Below are positions 12,601 to 23,657 of a stretch of 64,000 bases of DNA, piece after piece. The notes beneath the pieces are model-generated. The model saw nothing but the letters and a program-made list of their open reading frames with translations. It ran no database searches and was not told the origin of the DNA. Source of the DNA: Yamagishiella unicocca (Eukaryota; Chlorophyta; Chlorophyceae; Chlamydomonadales; Volvocaceae). The translations under genes were made by a program, and so were the position numbers. Where the stretch lies: contig BDSL01000009.1 in NCBI GenBank assembly GCA_003116995.1, positions 682,001 through 746,000 on the forward strand, given 5' to 3'. Each line of letters starts with the position of its first letter. Within the stretch, counting starts at the first letter, position 1.

Positions 12601-14402
12601 CGCTGGGGCATCCCATGGGTCTGCAGGTTGGGGTGATACACCCCATGGGTATGGACCTGGGGTCGATGGGTCTGCCGTCGGCGGAGATGATGATGCAAGA
12701 TGTCATGCAGGGTGCCATGCAGATGCAGATGGGAGGGGGAGGGGGACAACCCATGGGCCTTATGCCTCCGGGGACGGCTATGGCTGGAGCCATGGCGTCC
12801 ATGGCGCCAGGGATGGGCCTCGTGATGCCGCAGATGGGGCTGGTCAACGGAACCATGGGTCAGCTGGGTCCGCAAGGCGCCTTCCCCGGCGGCACGATGG
12901 GCTTCCCAGGGCTGCAGTCCCTCGGCCTGATGCCCCCTGGCATGGGGCTAGCGGGACAGTTGGGGCCGCCGCCACCGCTCCAGCTTATAGAGCAGCAGCA
13001 GGAGCAAGAACAGCAGCAGCAACAACAACAGCAGCAGGCTATGTTCGCCGTGCAGCAACTGCAAGCGCAACAGCAGCAACCCACGCAGGCTCAGGTGGAT
13101 GCTTCTGCAATGCCTGGTGCCCAGCCTATGGAGCTAGGGGGCCCGGACGCGATGGCCATGGCCTCAGCGCAGTTGGCGGCCCTGGTGGAGGGGGCGGGCA
13201 TTCTGGCAGCGCCCGGGGGGTCCGTCGGGGAGGGCGTCGCACAGACAGCAGCGCACATGCAGACCGCTGCGGAGGCGGTGGCGGCCATCAGCACCGCCGG
13301 CGGCACTGCTGAGCCGGCAGTGGCGCCGCAAGACGTGCAGCAGCAACTGGAGCAACAGCAGCAGCTTCAACAAGAGCAGCTGCGACAACATCATCATGCA
13401 CAGCTGCAACAACAGCAGCAGCTGCAGCTACAAGAGCATCAGGCGCAGATGCAACAACTACAACAGCAGCAGGACTCGCAGCTGCAACAACAGCTGCAGG
13501 AGCAGGCGCAGCAGCTGCAGCAGCAGGAACAAATGCAGCAAGCGCAGGCGCAAATGGCGCACCAACAGGAGCTGCAGCAACAGCAGCAATATGAGCAGTA
13601 CCAGCAAGAACACGCTGACGCAGTGATGCGGGCATCATTCGCCATCCTCGCGGCAAGCGAACCAATGGACGCTGCGGCGGCCGAGAGTGCCGCTGCGATG
13701 GAGTCCGTCGTTGCAGCCCTGGCCGATGCCGAGTCGCACGGGTTTCTCACGACCGAGAGCGCCCCCGCTCTGGATCTGGACCCTACCCCAGCACCGTCAG
13801 GCGCCCCCGGTGCTGCGGAGACGGCGGCTGCAGAGGCCGCAGCTGATGCCCAGCCGCCGACCCCCATGGACACGACGCCGGTAGCTGATGCGGCCGCTGA
13901 AACGGGTCCCAGCAGCGCGGCTGATGCGGGTCCCAGCAGCGCGGCTGATGCGGGTCCCAGCAGCGCGGCTGATGCGGGTCCCAGCAGCGCGGCTGATGCG
14001 GGTCCCAGCAGCGCGGCTGATGCGGGTCCCAGCAGCGCGGCTGATGCGGGTCCCAGCAGCGCGGCTGATGCGGGTCCCAGCAGCGCGGCTGAACCAGGTC
14101 CCAGCAGCGCGGCTGAACCAGGTCCCAGCAGCGCGGCTGATGCGGGTCCTAAAGGCGCTGCTGAAGCGGGAACCGGCGGTGCGGCCGATGCGGCCGGCGG
14201 CTGCCGGGCTCGGGTCGGAAGCTGTGGTCTTCTGTCCCGGGAGCCGCGGCCCGCGAAAACCGTCGGCCCGCCGACTGACCCCAGCGAGGTGTACAACCCG
14301 CGCGGCTGCCTGCTGGTCTACATCGGCAAGAACGCGGAGCAGTTCTGTCAGATCTTCTCAGAGATGGGGCACTTACCCGGCTACAACGCCTGGTCGCGGT
14401 AG
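9657..14402 (+). CDS. Phage/bacterial-type DNA N6-adenine methyltransferase (Dam family)-like protein with giant low-complexity insert
   Basis: Four exons give 1178 aa: 9657-9956, 10431-10712, 11090-11212 and 11571-14402. Intron 1 uses a GC donor (CAG|GCATGT). Residues 1 to about 140 resemble the N-terminal region of bacterial/plasmid N6-adenine methyltransferase proteins (DSFSNYVSTKADFGFGPRQA, then ALPTSERQVRALVGLEP). Residues 163-285 match the phage Dam fold in order: EFYRTPYHIVAAVKRLFGG, IDLDPC (183-188), AEDDGL..PWSGRVFVFPP and RAINEHKAGRVTEVVLLL...QKWF. The expected catalytic NPPY is FPPV (223-226), so methylation activity is doubtful. The last strand of the fold (CLLVYIGKNAEQFCQIF...) appears only at 1141-1178. 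Between lie about 850 residues rich in Ala, Gln, Met and Gly, with Lys/Arg patches near 325-365 that could be nuclear signals and ten GPSSAADA-type repeats. Likely nuclear, acquired by transfer and then given introns; role unknown. Confidence 0.75.
10743..10790 (+). repeat. 16-bp tandem repeat in intron 2 of the methyltransferase-like gene
   Basis: About three copies of GCATCTGGAAACGTCC follow each other just after the 5' splice site. The last copy has AGCG in place of AACG. Confidence 0.85.
13905..14168 (+). repeat. 24-bp coding minisatellite (GPSSAADA repeats)
   Basis: Ten 24-bp units encode GPSSAADA (two read GPSSAAEP), followed by one degenerate unit, GPKGAAEA. They are in frame inside the last exon of the methyltransferase-like gene. 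Near-identity at the DNA level points to recent expansion. Confidence 0.95.
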
Positions 14403-16429
14403 GGGGAGTGGCCTGCAGGAAGCGTTGGGGCAGTGGGGGCGTCGGAGCGGCAGCTGGGGGTGCAGCTCGCTGCGCGGGTCGTTGACCGGAGGGGAGGAGA
14501 TAGGCGCGACGGCGGCGATGGCGGCGAAGGCGGCGACGGATGCGCGACGGCGGCGACAGCGGCGGCGGAGGAGGAAGGGAGGGCCTGTGGTGGGCCGTGA
14601 TGATGGTGGTGGTGTGGTAACGTCAGGGGCTGGTACGTAAGAATGTAGCGGCTTTGGATGGGCGTTGGCGTGGGCGCTGTGGACGATGCGATCACCCTCG
14701 TCGTCATGGGTGGTGCGTCCGACCACCGCTCCCAATAACTGAGTGCGTCGCCCCCCTGGAACAAGGGGATGCAGAGCGCGGTCCCGACCGGCGGAGCTGG
14801 TCGTCAAGGGTGGGCTGCCGGTGGCGGCGCTACCCCGCTGCACGCGCCCCGCGCTTCGGGCATACGATGGCGAGGATGGGCTGATGGGATTTCTTCCAGC
14901 CATTGCGATTGCACATGTTATGGCTGTGGGGCTGAGGGGCTGTCGGCGCCACCACTGTCCCGCCGGCTGCGGTGGCCCCCAGGTCCATGAAATGGTGACC
15001 TCTTTATGCATTCGTGCCCGGGGCTGTATCTAAAAAAGTATTGAGAGCGGTGTGAACTCGTGGACTGCAACAGTACGTTATAGAAAGCCTCCGAAATTAG
15101 TCCGTCGGCGGCTCACTGTGTTCCTAGGCGCGCATGCTCGGGCCAGATCCGTGCTATCGGGAGCGGTGGCTGCTGTCGGAAATAATGGTGATGGTGGGTG
15201 CATACACGTGCGCCAGGGTGGCCGAGAGGGGGGCTGCGTCAGGAGTGGGCCGGACGGCTGATGCGGCGCCGAGCTCGTTGCGCAGGGTCGCATAGCTAGT
15301 TTGCAGCGGACAGATTTGCGGGACTCGGCAGATCGAACTCGTCAGTTACAGACATTTACCAATGCAGTGCGCAGCACGCGTGATTGTTCCAGTCCTTGCT
15401 CGCTAAACTCCGCCCACAGCCTGATCCCCTAACGGGGTGGCGGCCAGTTCCGCGCCCTGAGCCCCTGACGGGGTGCCGGGCGGTATCAGATGCCATCAGA
15501 TGTCGGCCCTGGTCGCCATACAGGTGTGCTGAAGGGAAAAGTTCGGTTTCAGGGTGCGCTGAAGGGAAAAGTTCGGTTTCAGGTAGGCCTCTGGCAACGC
15601 TCAGGAAACGACGATTAGGCGACGAGTCCAATCGTGGTGGCAGTAAGCTGTCGCTTAGCCATTTGTTCGACAAAAATGGTATCGGAATGTCCACTGGTGA
15701 AATCGGCTGATTGGCAAGTAAGTGAAGGGTGAGTGCTGCCCCCCCCTGGCGCACGTAGAAACGTGTCAGGAGGGTGAGTGAGGCTCGCTGAACGTCCTGT
15801 CGTAATAGTAACTCTTACATTGGGCCCCAGACCATACCAGAGATTAAGATAGACTTTAAGGCCTGTCGTGTTCCTGCTGCATCCCTTTTCGTAATGCTTC
15901 GCCGGCTTTGGTGATTTGAATACCGGTGTTTGTTGGATGCGACCTCGCCTGGCGCCCATTGGAGGTTTAAGGCAAACGAGCACGCCCGTTCATGCCGTAT
16001 GTCTTGCTCGTCGGGTCTCGTCGAGCACAAAGCACTAGTTGGAATACGTGCACCCACACTTCAGCATCATGGCTTGATTCGCATGAACCGAAATATATTC
16101 CATCCGAGGGAATGGGTAAACAGCGGGGAAACCTGGTGACTCCGTGCGTCTGTGTGTGGCTCAAAAAGGCCCTTCGGAACCGCGGGTCCCTTTTGACCAA
16201 AGACATGTAATAACCATTTGGGCTTGGCAAAACACGATGCACTTATATTTTTTTACAGTTTGCCATTTGCCGGTAAGCATGACGCTATCCACAACATGCG
16301 TCACAAAGCAACCCACCAAGCGACAACCCAAACTATCTATAGGACAAATCAATCCACCCCGATATCGTAAATATGGTGAAGTAACACACGGAGAGCGTGT
16401 GTAAAAGAAAGGGTTGAAAATTAGCGGCA
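14403..16429. other. Gene-poor region with short repeats
   Basis: No frame here has convincing codon bias or family motifs. The first part should be the 3' UTR of the methyltransferase-like gene, though no TGTAA is seen. From about 15.3 kb the composition becomes less GC-rich. Notable are two hairpin-forming boxes, CCCCTAACGGGG (about 15426) and CCCCTGACGGGG (about 15463), and a perfect-like 30-bp doublet at 15523-15582. This looks like decayed mobile DNA, but I cannot assign it. Confidence 0.45.
15523..15582 (+). repeat. 30-bp tandem doublet
   Basis: Two adjacent 30-bp units contain GCTGAAGGGAAAAGTTCGGT and differ at one base (GTGTGCT versus GTGCGCT). Confidence 0.85.
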
Positions 16430-16834
16430 CGTACGGCAGTCGTTGACTGGCTGTTGGGATCTCGACGTAAGTCGTTTTGCACGTCGGCCGCGTAAGCCAC
16501 GTGTTGAGAGAACGTGCCGAGTGTGCCGTGGGGATATGGTAGAAGACGAGTTTCATGTTCTTATGGAGTGTCCCGTGTATGAGCCCCTCAGACGAGCTGT
16601 AGATTTTCCTACTGGACAGGATATGCAAGTGGTGATGACTACGTGGGATCAGGTGAAACTAGGCAACCTTTTGGCTCAGATACAGAGGGCGCGGACAGAG
16701 TCATTAAGGGAATAATCCCGATTTTCTAGTATTAGTTCTTGAAGTGCGCCCTTTGACGGATGTCCGTTATGGGGGGACGCATGCTACTGGCGCGAGCCAG
16801 TACGACATGTAATAAATCGTAAATCGTAAATCGT
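16430..16834 (+). mobile_element. 3' end of a 5'-truncated non-LTR retrotransposon (LINE)
   Basis: The frame ending at TAA 16713-16715 encodes CRVCRGDMVEDEFHVLMEC followed by PVYEPLR. This is the CxxC...H....C zinc knuckle typical of the extreme C-terminus of LINE ORF2 proteins. The upstream part of the frame is closed by a stop at 16422-16424, and no reverse transcriptase domain is present, so the copy is truncated. Downstream are TGTAA (16808-16812) and three copies of AAATCGT (16814-16834), which fit a polyadenylation signal and a short-repeat 3' tail. Target-site duplications were not identified. Confidence 0.65.
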
Positions 16835-17126
16835 GGCTATGACGCATTAAAGCCACGAACCGAACTCCAACACATAACCCTCATTCAGCATTAAAAAGCT
16901 CCAAGAGCTATTGGCATTGCATCTTTTGCACTTGTAATAGCCCCTTTAGGACGCACGCCCGGTCAGCCGCTTAAAGCTCTCCGCGCGCGCAAAGCTTAAC
17001 CCTTCGTGACCCCAACGTTCGCGCTCTCACAACTCCGCGACCACGGTTCGTAGCAGAACCAAACTTCTTGGTTCGGAGGCTGCTTTACAGCCTTTCCCTG
17101 CTGAAACCCTATTCCACGTCCGGGCG
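16835..17126 (+). promoter_or_regulatory. Upstream region and 5' UTR of the chlorophyll b reductase gene
   Basis: This spacer lies between the LINE tail and the ATG at 17127. It has no coding features and no promoter motif that I can defend. Confidence 0.45.
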
Positions 17127-20100
17127 ATGCATCGTCGCGAAGCAATCCTGAGCGGCGGAAACCGCGTTGGCGCTGGCAGGCTGCATTCGAAACTCACCTA
17201 TATATCTCATCGCCGCAATGTGGCTCCAAAGCGTTCTCCGGTCTGCCGCGCCTCCGACGACGACGCGCCATCTACCTCGGGCCGCGCCAGCCTCATGACG
17301 CGACTACTACGAGGGCCCCAGCCCGACCTGTTGCAAGCCCACCCAAAGATTCGGCAGCTCCAGCACATCCTCCGCGGCAACCACGCCCACCTGCGCGGTC
17401 TGGAGCGGCCCCTTGGCACGGTGGTGCTGCCGGCTTACGTGTGGGGCACCGTGTCATCGCTGCTGGGTGAGTCGCCCGCCCAGCCTCCGCTTTGCCTCCG
17501 TCCTGTCGAACACCGCCGGCCAGCCGCCTAGCTGCTTGGCGGCCGCTCGCTAGCCACCTGGACAAACTTGCGCGTTTCATCTTATAATAAATACAATGTT
17601 CTGCGTTTGGATGCGTTGTTGCGATGTGCCAACGGCGCAACGCCAGCGACTCATCAGCGCCCTCCCGGCGGCCATTCGGAACCACTCAACGGCGCGGACT
17701 GGAGGACCACCGCCTTTCGCGACTGGGCACAGCGCTGCGCTGCCTTGCCTTGCCTTGCCGCCAACTTTATCAGCACATAACAAACGTTTTTCACCCAACG
17801 CCAGCCGCGCAACACTTCCTCCCGTGTCCCGGCTCCCCTTTGCCGCTCTCCAACACCGCACGGCGCGGCGCCAACGCCCTACAGCCGGAGCCGCCCTCCG
17901 CGCCTACCTTCGCGGCGACTGTGCCCTTTTGCCGCTACTGCCTCATTTCGCTTGCGGACCCACGGACTCTCCTGCCTGCCAATTCCCTCCCCACTCGGCC
18001 CCACTCAATTTCACTCGGCCCCACTCAGCCCTACTTGGCCCCGCCGCTCCGCCGCCGCCCCGCCGCAGGCCTCCACTTCGCGCTGCCCGTTGCTTCCGGC
18101 GCCGCGGTTGGCGGCCTCTTCGCCTGCATCAACCGCTTCTGCAACCGCCGCGTGTGGCCGACCCCTCGCGAGCCCATCACCGTGGTGGTCACGGGCGGCT
18201 CCCGCGGCCTGGGCAAGGCCCTGGCGCGGGAGCTGCTGGCGGGGGGGGACCGCGTGGTCATCACCAGCCGCGGCCAGCAGGCGGTGGATCAGGCGGTGGC
18301 GGAGCTGCGGGAGGAGGTGGCGGCGGGAGGCGGCGGCGGCGGCAACAGAGGAGGGCCGCAGGTGGGCCGGGGCGAGAGGGAGGGGAGTGGCGAGGAAGAC
18401 CGTTGAACAGTTGAACCTGGCATAGGAGAGGAAAGAGAGAAGAAAATAACGAAAGTAGTTTCTTCCTTGGTTGTTTTACCAAAGGAAGAAACCGGGGGAA
18501 GCGTTTGCGATACTCCCTCTTTGAGAGGGGGAAGGGGGGTGCAAGGAAAATCCGTTTTTGAACAAAAACAAGCGAAGGGGGTGAAGGGGTTAATGGTTGC
18601 GCCTAACGGGGCGCCGTGCGGGGCTGCTTCGCCGGGCCTGGCTGTGAGACTGGTGGTGCTCGTGTGCGGGCCTTGGTCCGCGAGCGCCTCCTGCAGTGCA
18701 GCTGCGAAGCAAGGCTTGCACCTACCAGATGTCAAGCCGCCTGCAGAGGTTCACGCCTGCCGGTCAGGCCACCGGCAGCGTCTGTCAGCGCCGCCACGCA
18801 CCCGCGCACCCATGCGTCCGCCATTCCTCCATGCATCCAATGTCCTCCATTCAAGGCCCCCCATGCTCCTGGTCTCGCGATCCCAACCCTGCACCCCACC
18901 CCGCCACCAACTCCCGCACCCGGACTGACGCGCCGCCCCAGATCCGTCGTACAACGTTTCTCCAAACCAACACGATTTCTTTCCCAATCCGGTCACCTCC
19001 TTCACTCCCTGCGCCCGTCCTGGCGGCCCCAGGTCACTGGCGTGGCATGCGACGTGAGCGACCCGGCGGGTGTGGCGGCGGTGGAGGCGGCGGCGGTGGC
19101 GGCCTTCGGTCGGGTGGACGCCTGGGTCAACAACGCGGGCTACTCGGGGGCCTTCCAGGTCATGATGGACCAGAGCGACCAGCAGATAGAGCAGGTGGGG
19201 GAGGGGTTTGAGATTTGGCCGGCGGGAGGAGGAGGGCGCTCCTGATTTAATTGCACCCACAGGTACAGGATGCTCGCTCCCGTTGCATGCTGCTGAGGGC
19301 TGGAGGATGAAGACGGGCGGCGCGGCGAGCGCAGGGCGGGTTTGCTGCAGGCCGCTTCATCTCAAACGAGGTCGCGTCATAAGCCAGATGGACAGCGCCG
19401 CTGAAAGTTGTTCCAAACCGGCAACGCACATGTCGGAGTTTGCAAACCTCAACCCGCCTCGCCCTCCCTCGCCCCCTCCCCCAGGTGGTCCGCACCAACC
19501 TGCTTGGTACGCTGCTGGGCACCCGCCAGGCCATCAGCCTCTTCAGCCGCCAGCCGGGGGGCGGCCACGTGTTCAACATGGACGGGGCGGGTGCGGACGG
19601 CTTCGCCACCCCCAACTACGCGGCGTACGGCGCCACCAAGGCCGGCATCACCCACCTCACGGCCACCCTGCAGCGCGAGCTGGCGGGCACCCCGGTGCGA
19701 CTGCACACCGTGTCTCCCGGGATGATCTTGACGGACCTGCTGCTGGAGGGAGCCACAACCGCCAACAAGCAGGTGCGCAGGGACGGGTGGGGGTTGGTGT
19801 GTGTGTGTGTGTTTGGGGCGCCGACTGAGGGCGCCGACTGTAGTGAACTGGCGGTTGGTGCTGGAGAGAGGTGCTTTTCCAAGTTTGGGATGGGAGTTTT
19901 GTGAAATGGGGACTAAGCAACCGATGCTGTGTCAGGTGTTGAGCGGGGGGCGGGGGTCCCGGCTGCGGCTGCCTGCCCAGGGCGACCCAGCCTATGCTCG
20001 CGACACCCTTGCTGATGGCGGCCTGCCGTCCCCACTTCACCCTGTACCCGCTTCCCCTGCCCGCCCAGGCCTTCAACATCCTCTGTGAGCAGCCCGAGAC

Positions 20101-20422
20101 CATCGCCGCCTTCATCGTCCCCCGCATCAAGTCCGCAGTCGCCCGTAACGACAGCGGCACCTACACCCGCTACCTCACACCCGCATCGGCGCTCTACCGC
20201 CTGGCCACCGCACCCGCCCGCCTTGGCCGCTTCTTCGACGGCGCCGGGCAGCCAGTGTATCCGCCGGAGCGCGAGCGCATCCTGGGCCGCCATGCCAAGG
20301 TGACGGCGCGGCGCCAGGCGGCGGCGCGGCGGCAGAACGGCGGCCTGGCGCTGGCGTACAACCTGTCGGTGCTGGTGGGGGTGCTGGTGATGCTCGCCGA
20401 GGCGCCCGTGCTGCGGGGGTGA
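17127..20422 (+). CDS. NYC1: Chlorophyll(ide) b reductase, NYC1/NOL family
   Basis: Five exons give 478 aa: 17127-17466, 18069-18361, 19033-19194, 19485-19772 and 20069-20422. All are GT-AG and in phase. The enzyme is a short-chain dehydrogenase that reduces chlorophyll b to 7-hydroxymethyl chlorophyll a, the first step of chlorophyll b breakdown and LHCII turnover in thylakoids. Visible are a basic, Ser-rich transit peptide, a hydrophobic stretch near 115-135 (LHFALPVASGAAVGGLFACI), nucleotide loop TGGSRGLG (155-162), NNAG (244-247) and the YxxxK pair Y313/K317. The segments NMDGAGADGFATPNYAAYGA and SPGMILTDLLLEGATT, then a tail starting ILCEQPETIAAFIVP, are hallmarks of NYC1/NOL rather than other SDRs. 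A hydrophobic C-terminus (YNLSVLVGVLVMLAE) may be a membrane anchor. The choice of NYC1 over NOL rests on the membrane segments and is less sure than the family. Confidence 0.85.
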
Positions 20423-20534
20423 GGAGCGGCGGGTCGGGGTGGGAGGTCGGCTTAGGGGCCGCAGGGGTTAGGGAGGTGGGTGCGGACGCGAGTGAAGTGC
20501 GAGGTGGCTGTCGGTGTCGGGGAGGTGGCGTGGC

Positions 20535-20794
20535 GCTGTACGGCAGCGTCGTGGTGCGATGCTGTACGGCAGCGTCGCGGTGTGGTGCTGTACGGCAGCG
20601 TCGTGGTGTGGTGCTGTACGGCAGCGTCGTGGTGTGGTGCTGTACGGCGGCGTCGCGGTGTGGTGCTGTACGGCGGCGTCGCGGTGCGATGCTGTACGGC
20701 AGCGTCGCGGTGCGATGCTGTACGGCAGCGTCGTGGTGCGATGCTGTACGGCAGCGTCGTGGTATGGCGCTGTACGGCGGCGTCATGGTGCGGC
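20535..20794 (+). repeat. 26-bp minisatellite downstream of chlorophyll b reductase
   Basis: Ten tandem copies of a 26-bp unit, GCTGTACGGCAGCGTCGTGG plus TGYGRT, differ only at a few positions (AGC/GGC, CGT/CGC). They begin about 110 bp after the stop codon, probably inside the 3' UTR. Confidence 0.95.
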
Positions 20795-22455
20795 CAGCAT
20801 ACAGTGACGCCAGGAGCTCCGGATGCGAGACGTGGACACGATGGTGGGTTGGGGCCGCGATGTGTTTGTGTTTGGGCAGATTGAGGTTTGTTTTGAGTCG
20901 TGGCCCCGGCTGGCTCCCCCGAAGAACTTTTTGAGTGTGTGCGCTGCGAGGGTGAAGCGAGGTCCAGAGCGTGTGTGTGAGAGAGAGGTGTTGGTGATGT
21001 CAACATCGCAGAAGGCGTTGACATTGCAGAGGGAGGGGGGGCTGCATGACGAGCCCGCAATGCGACGTGGGACGCCCGAGCGGACAGCACGAGAGGGGTT
21101 GGGTTGCGAAGAGGTGGAGCAGGACGTGTTCGGCTGCAGCCGCCTGAGCCCTCAGCTGCATGGCAGGAATCCGCAGATAGCGTAGGTGGTTCATGTTCCG
21201 TGTAGGCAAGTGTATGCGTGGGCTAGCTAGCCTCGGTGCGTTTGAAGGGCGGAGCGCATTGCTCTGCCTGATGGCGACGTGAGACGGTGTGTTGTGGTGT
21301 ACTGTCGTACGCGCCTGTGTTTTCGTTGTACGGAATCGTGGCAGGAGGGACGAGCGAGCTGAGGTACGGCAGCCGCAGGAGGCGTCGTCGCTGCCCTCGT
21401 TGGGTACGGCATCAAGTAAGATCTCCATGAGGGAGGGGATGTGTGTCGAGTGTGGTGTCCGTTTTGCGGACGGATGGCTGCTGACTGCTCGAGAGCGCTA
21501 CAGGTTGAGGGCGCGTCGAGGGCTGCGCGTTATTTTTTTCTTCCCCCAAACATTCTGGGGGCTATCACCATTTGTGTCGTTGCTGCTGCTGCCACGCGTT
21601 TATTCGGTATCGGTGCATCTGTATTGCAAACACTTTGATAGTTGTGGGCATCACAGCAGCCCCGCCCGTTGCAGGGGACGCTCATAACAAGGCCATGGCT
21701 ATCTAGTCGTGCGGGGCGAGTGTTGTAGGGCAGCTGGCAGGCGTATTTAGTCTTGCAGATTGTGGACTGTTGTTTCAAAGCCCCAACCGTGGTTGGACAG
21801 GTTTAGCGGAGTTGATGAGGCGTCACGATTTGGCGTTTCGGGTGCTTGAATGTAGTGCCTGAGTCACATTCGGTCGCTTAGTGTGCCTCGGAAGTCGATG
21901 GGCCGAGCAGTCTCGGTTGCGTTGTTGCAATGACTCGTTATCATGCTAGGCATCCCGAGTAAATGTTGTGACAAAGTTGCCTTTGTAAATCATAACCGGG
22001 CTATTTTCCTCGCCGAGTGCAGGCACGTCGCAAACACACTGGCGCACCGTTTTGTCGCCCGGCGGTTGACGCTGGAATAGAAACGTCACCGACACGTGGC
22101 CTGATGCGCCGCCCACTACAACACAAAGACCGATTCAACACAGCAGGTTGCTTCAAGACTTGTATCAGGCCCTCTCTGACCGGTGCCTCAGGTGCCTCCG
22201 AGTAAGCCTTGCAGCCACTTCGCTTGCTTGCGCCTCCATTCTTCAAGGCTTTATAAAACTCCAAGCACTCCCCCTCAGGCTCTGCTAGTCATCCTCGCTG
22301 CCTGAAAGCTCTCTTGCCTCCTGGCCCAAGGACAGGCGTCGTACGTCCTCGGAACCAAGGAAAGCAACTTCCGACCGGCTGTTCAAGTAGCCCACGCTCG
22401 CCTTACTGTAACTTGCACAAATATTACTATATTTTCCAGTTCAGCCTCACAGCCT
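20795..22455. other. Long 3' flank of NYC1-like gene and upstream region of RING-CH gene
   Basis: No coding frame is supported. The first TGTAA on the plus strand is at 21984-21988, so the reductase may have an unusually long 3' UTR of about 1.57 kb. From about 22.2 kb the DNA is probably promoter and 5' UTR of the RING-CH gene. Confidence 0.45.
21984..21988 (+). terminator. Candidate polyadenylation signal TGTAA of the chlorophyll b reductase gene
   Basis: First TGTAA downstream of the stop codon at 20422. The distance is long, so a non-canonical earlier site is possible. Confidence 0.35.
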
Positions 22456-23657
22456 ATGTCGAGGACGGAGCTGGCGGAGGCAGCGGAGACGGCAACGACA
22501 GACCCGCGCAATGTGGACGAAGAAGCCGCGCCACTGCTGAGCACACCGATAGATAGTGAGGCGAATACTTCAAACATGCTGCGAACAAATAGTTCAAGCA
22601 GCTCGGTCCCCCCGGCCAGAACATGCCGTATATGTTTAGAGGAGGAGCTGTGTGCTGCGTCCAATCCTCTCATCAGCCCTTGTAAATGCGCCGGCAGCAC
22701 AAAATATGTGCACCGGCAGTGCCTCGTCAAATGGCGCACGATGAAGGCAGGAAGCCAAGCCCATTACCGATGTGAAATCTGCCACTTCAAGTGAGTCGCG
22801 CGCAAAATTCGGGCGTCCAACGCACGCGATGCGTCGCGACCACTGAAGCGAAGCGGCGGCCGTGCCGGGAGCAAACCGCCGGTCCACCCGGGGGGGTTAC
22901 CAGGAAGGCGGTTCCACGTGATACCTGCAACCCCCTCTCACCCATTCTTACGCCATACCCACACATCCGCAACCCCGCCCAATCCAACCCCGACACCCAC
23001 ACCCTCACCCACACCGACAGGTATCAGTTCCGTCGGCTGTGGTGGGCTCGCCTGGTGGGGCACCCCGCCACCAGCGCCCTGCTCTTCACCGCCCTGCTTC
23101 TTGCGGCCTCATGGCTGCTTGGCTACCTGCCGCTGCTGGAGTGGCTGCTGGGGCTCACCCCCGGGGCCAACACCTGGCTGCACCTAGCGGACGGCCTCCT
23201 CGTGGTGGGGCTGGTGAGCTGCGTGGTCCTGCTGGGAAGCCTGTGCGGCGCACCCTCCTCATCACCTCTGTACTACGGCGGCTGCTACTGCGATGGCTGC
23301 TACTGCGATGGCTGCTCCAACGTTGCCGTGGGCGGCGGAGGGGAGGAGTGCGTGGGGCTGTTGGCGGTGGTCGTGATCTCGCTAGCAGTCGCAGGGCTGG
23401 TCTTCGCGTCGAAGATCCTGTACGGCATGTTGTACGCTGCCGTACGAGAGAGGCTCAAGTGGGCGGAGCACATGGTGGAGAACGTGGGCGAGCCGGGGGG
23501 CCGGGGCGGCGGCGGGAGGGGGGGCGGGAGCGGGGGCGCGGGAGCTGCCGGCGGCAGGGGGCGCAGCGGGCCCGGGGCGGCGGGGCCGTCGTCGTCGAAC
23601 GGTAGCTCGGGGGCGGGGTCTTGCACCAAGGCCCCGCAGAAGGAGAGCATGGTGTGA
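22456..23657 (+). CDS. Membrane RING-CH (MARCH-type) E3 ubiquitin ligase
   Basis: Two exons, 22456-22790 and 23021-23657, give 323 aa. The donor splits the Lys codon after ICHF. A RINGv C4HC3 finger lies at residues 57-109: CRIC, PLISPCKCAG, YVHRQCLVKW and YRCEIC provide Cys57, 60, 76, 78, His86 and Cys89, 106, 109. About three hydrophobic segments follow (ALLFTALLLAASWLLGYLPL; LLVVGLVSCVVLLGSL; VGLLAVVVISLAVAGLVF). A Gly/Ser-rich cytosolic tail ends the protein. This is the layout of MARCH-family ligases, which ubiquitinate membrane proteins from within membranes. An acidic/Ser-rich 50-residue head precedes the finger. Substrate and membrane are unknown. A Cys-rich insert (GGCYCDGCYCDGC) between membrane segments is unusual. 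Confidence 0.85.

Noticed and set aside
13439..14296. Minus-strand open frame of 285 codons
   Set aside because: It is the antisense of the Gln-rich and GPSSAADA repeat region of the methyltransferase-like gene.
20452..21090. Repeat-containing frames over the 26-bp minisatellite
   Set aside because: All reading frames are open because the 26-bp unit lacks stops; they are not genes.
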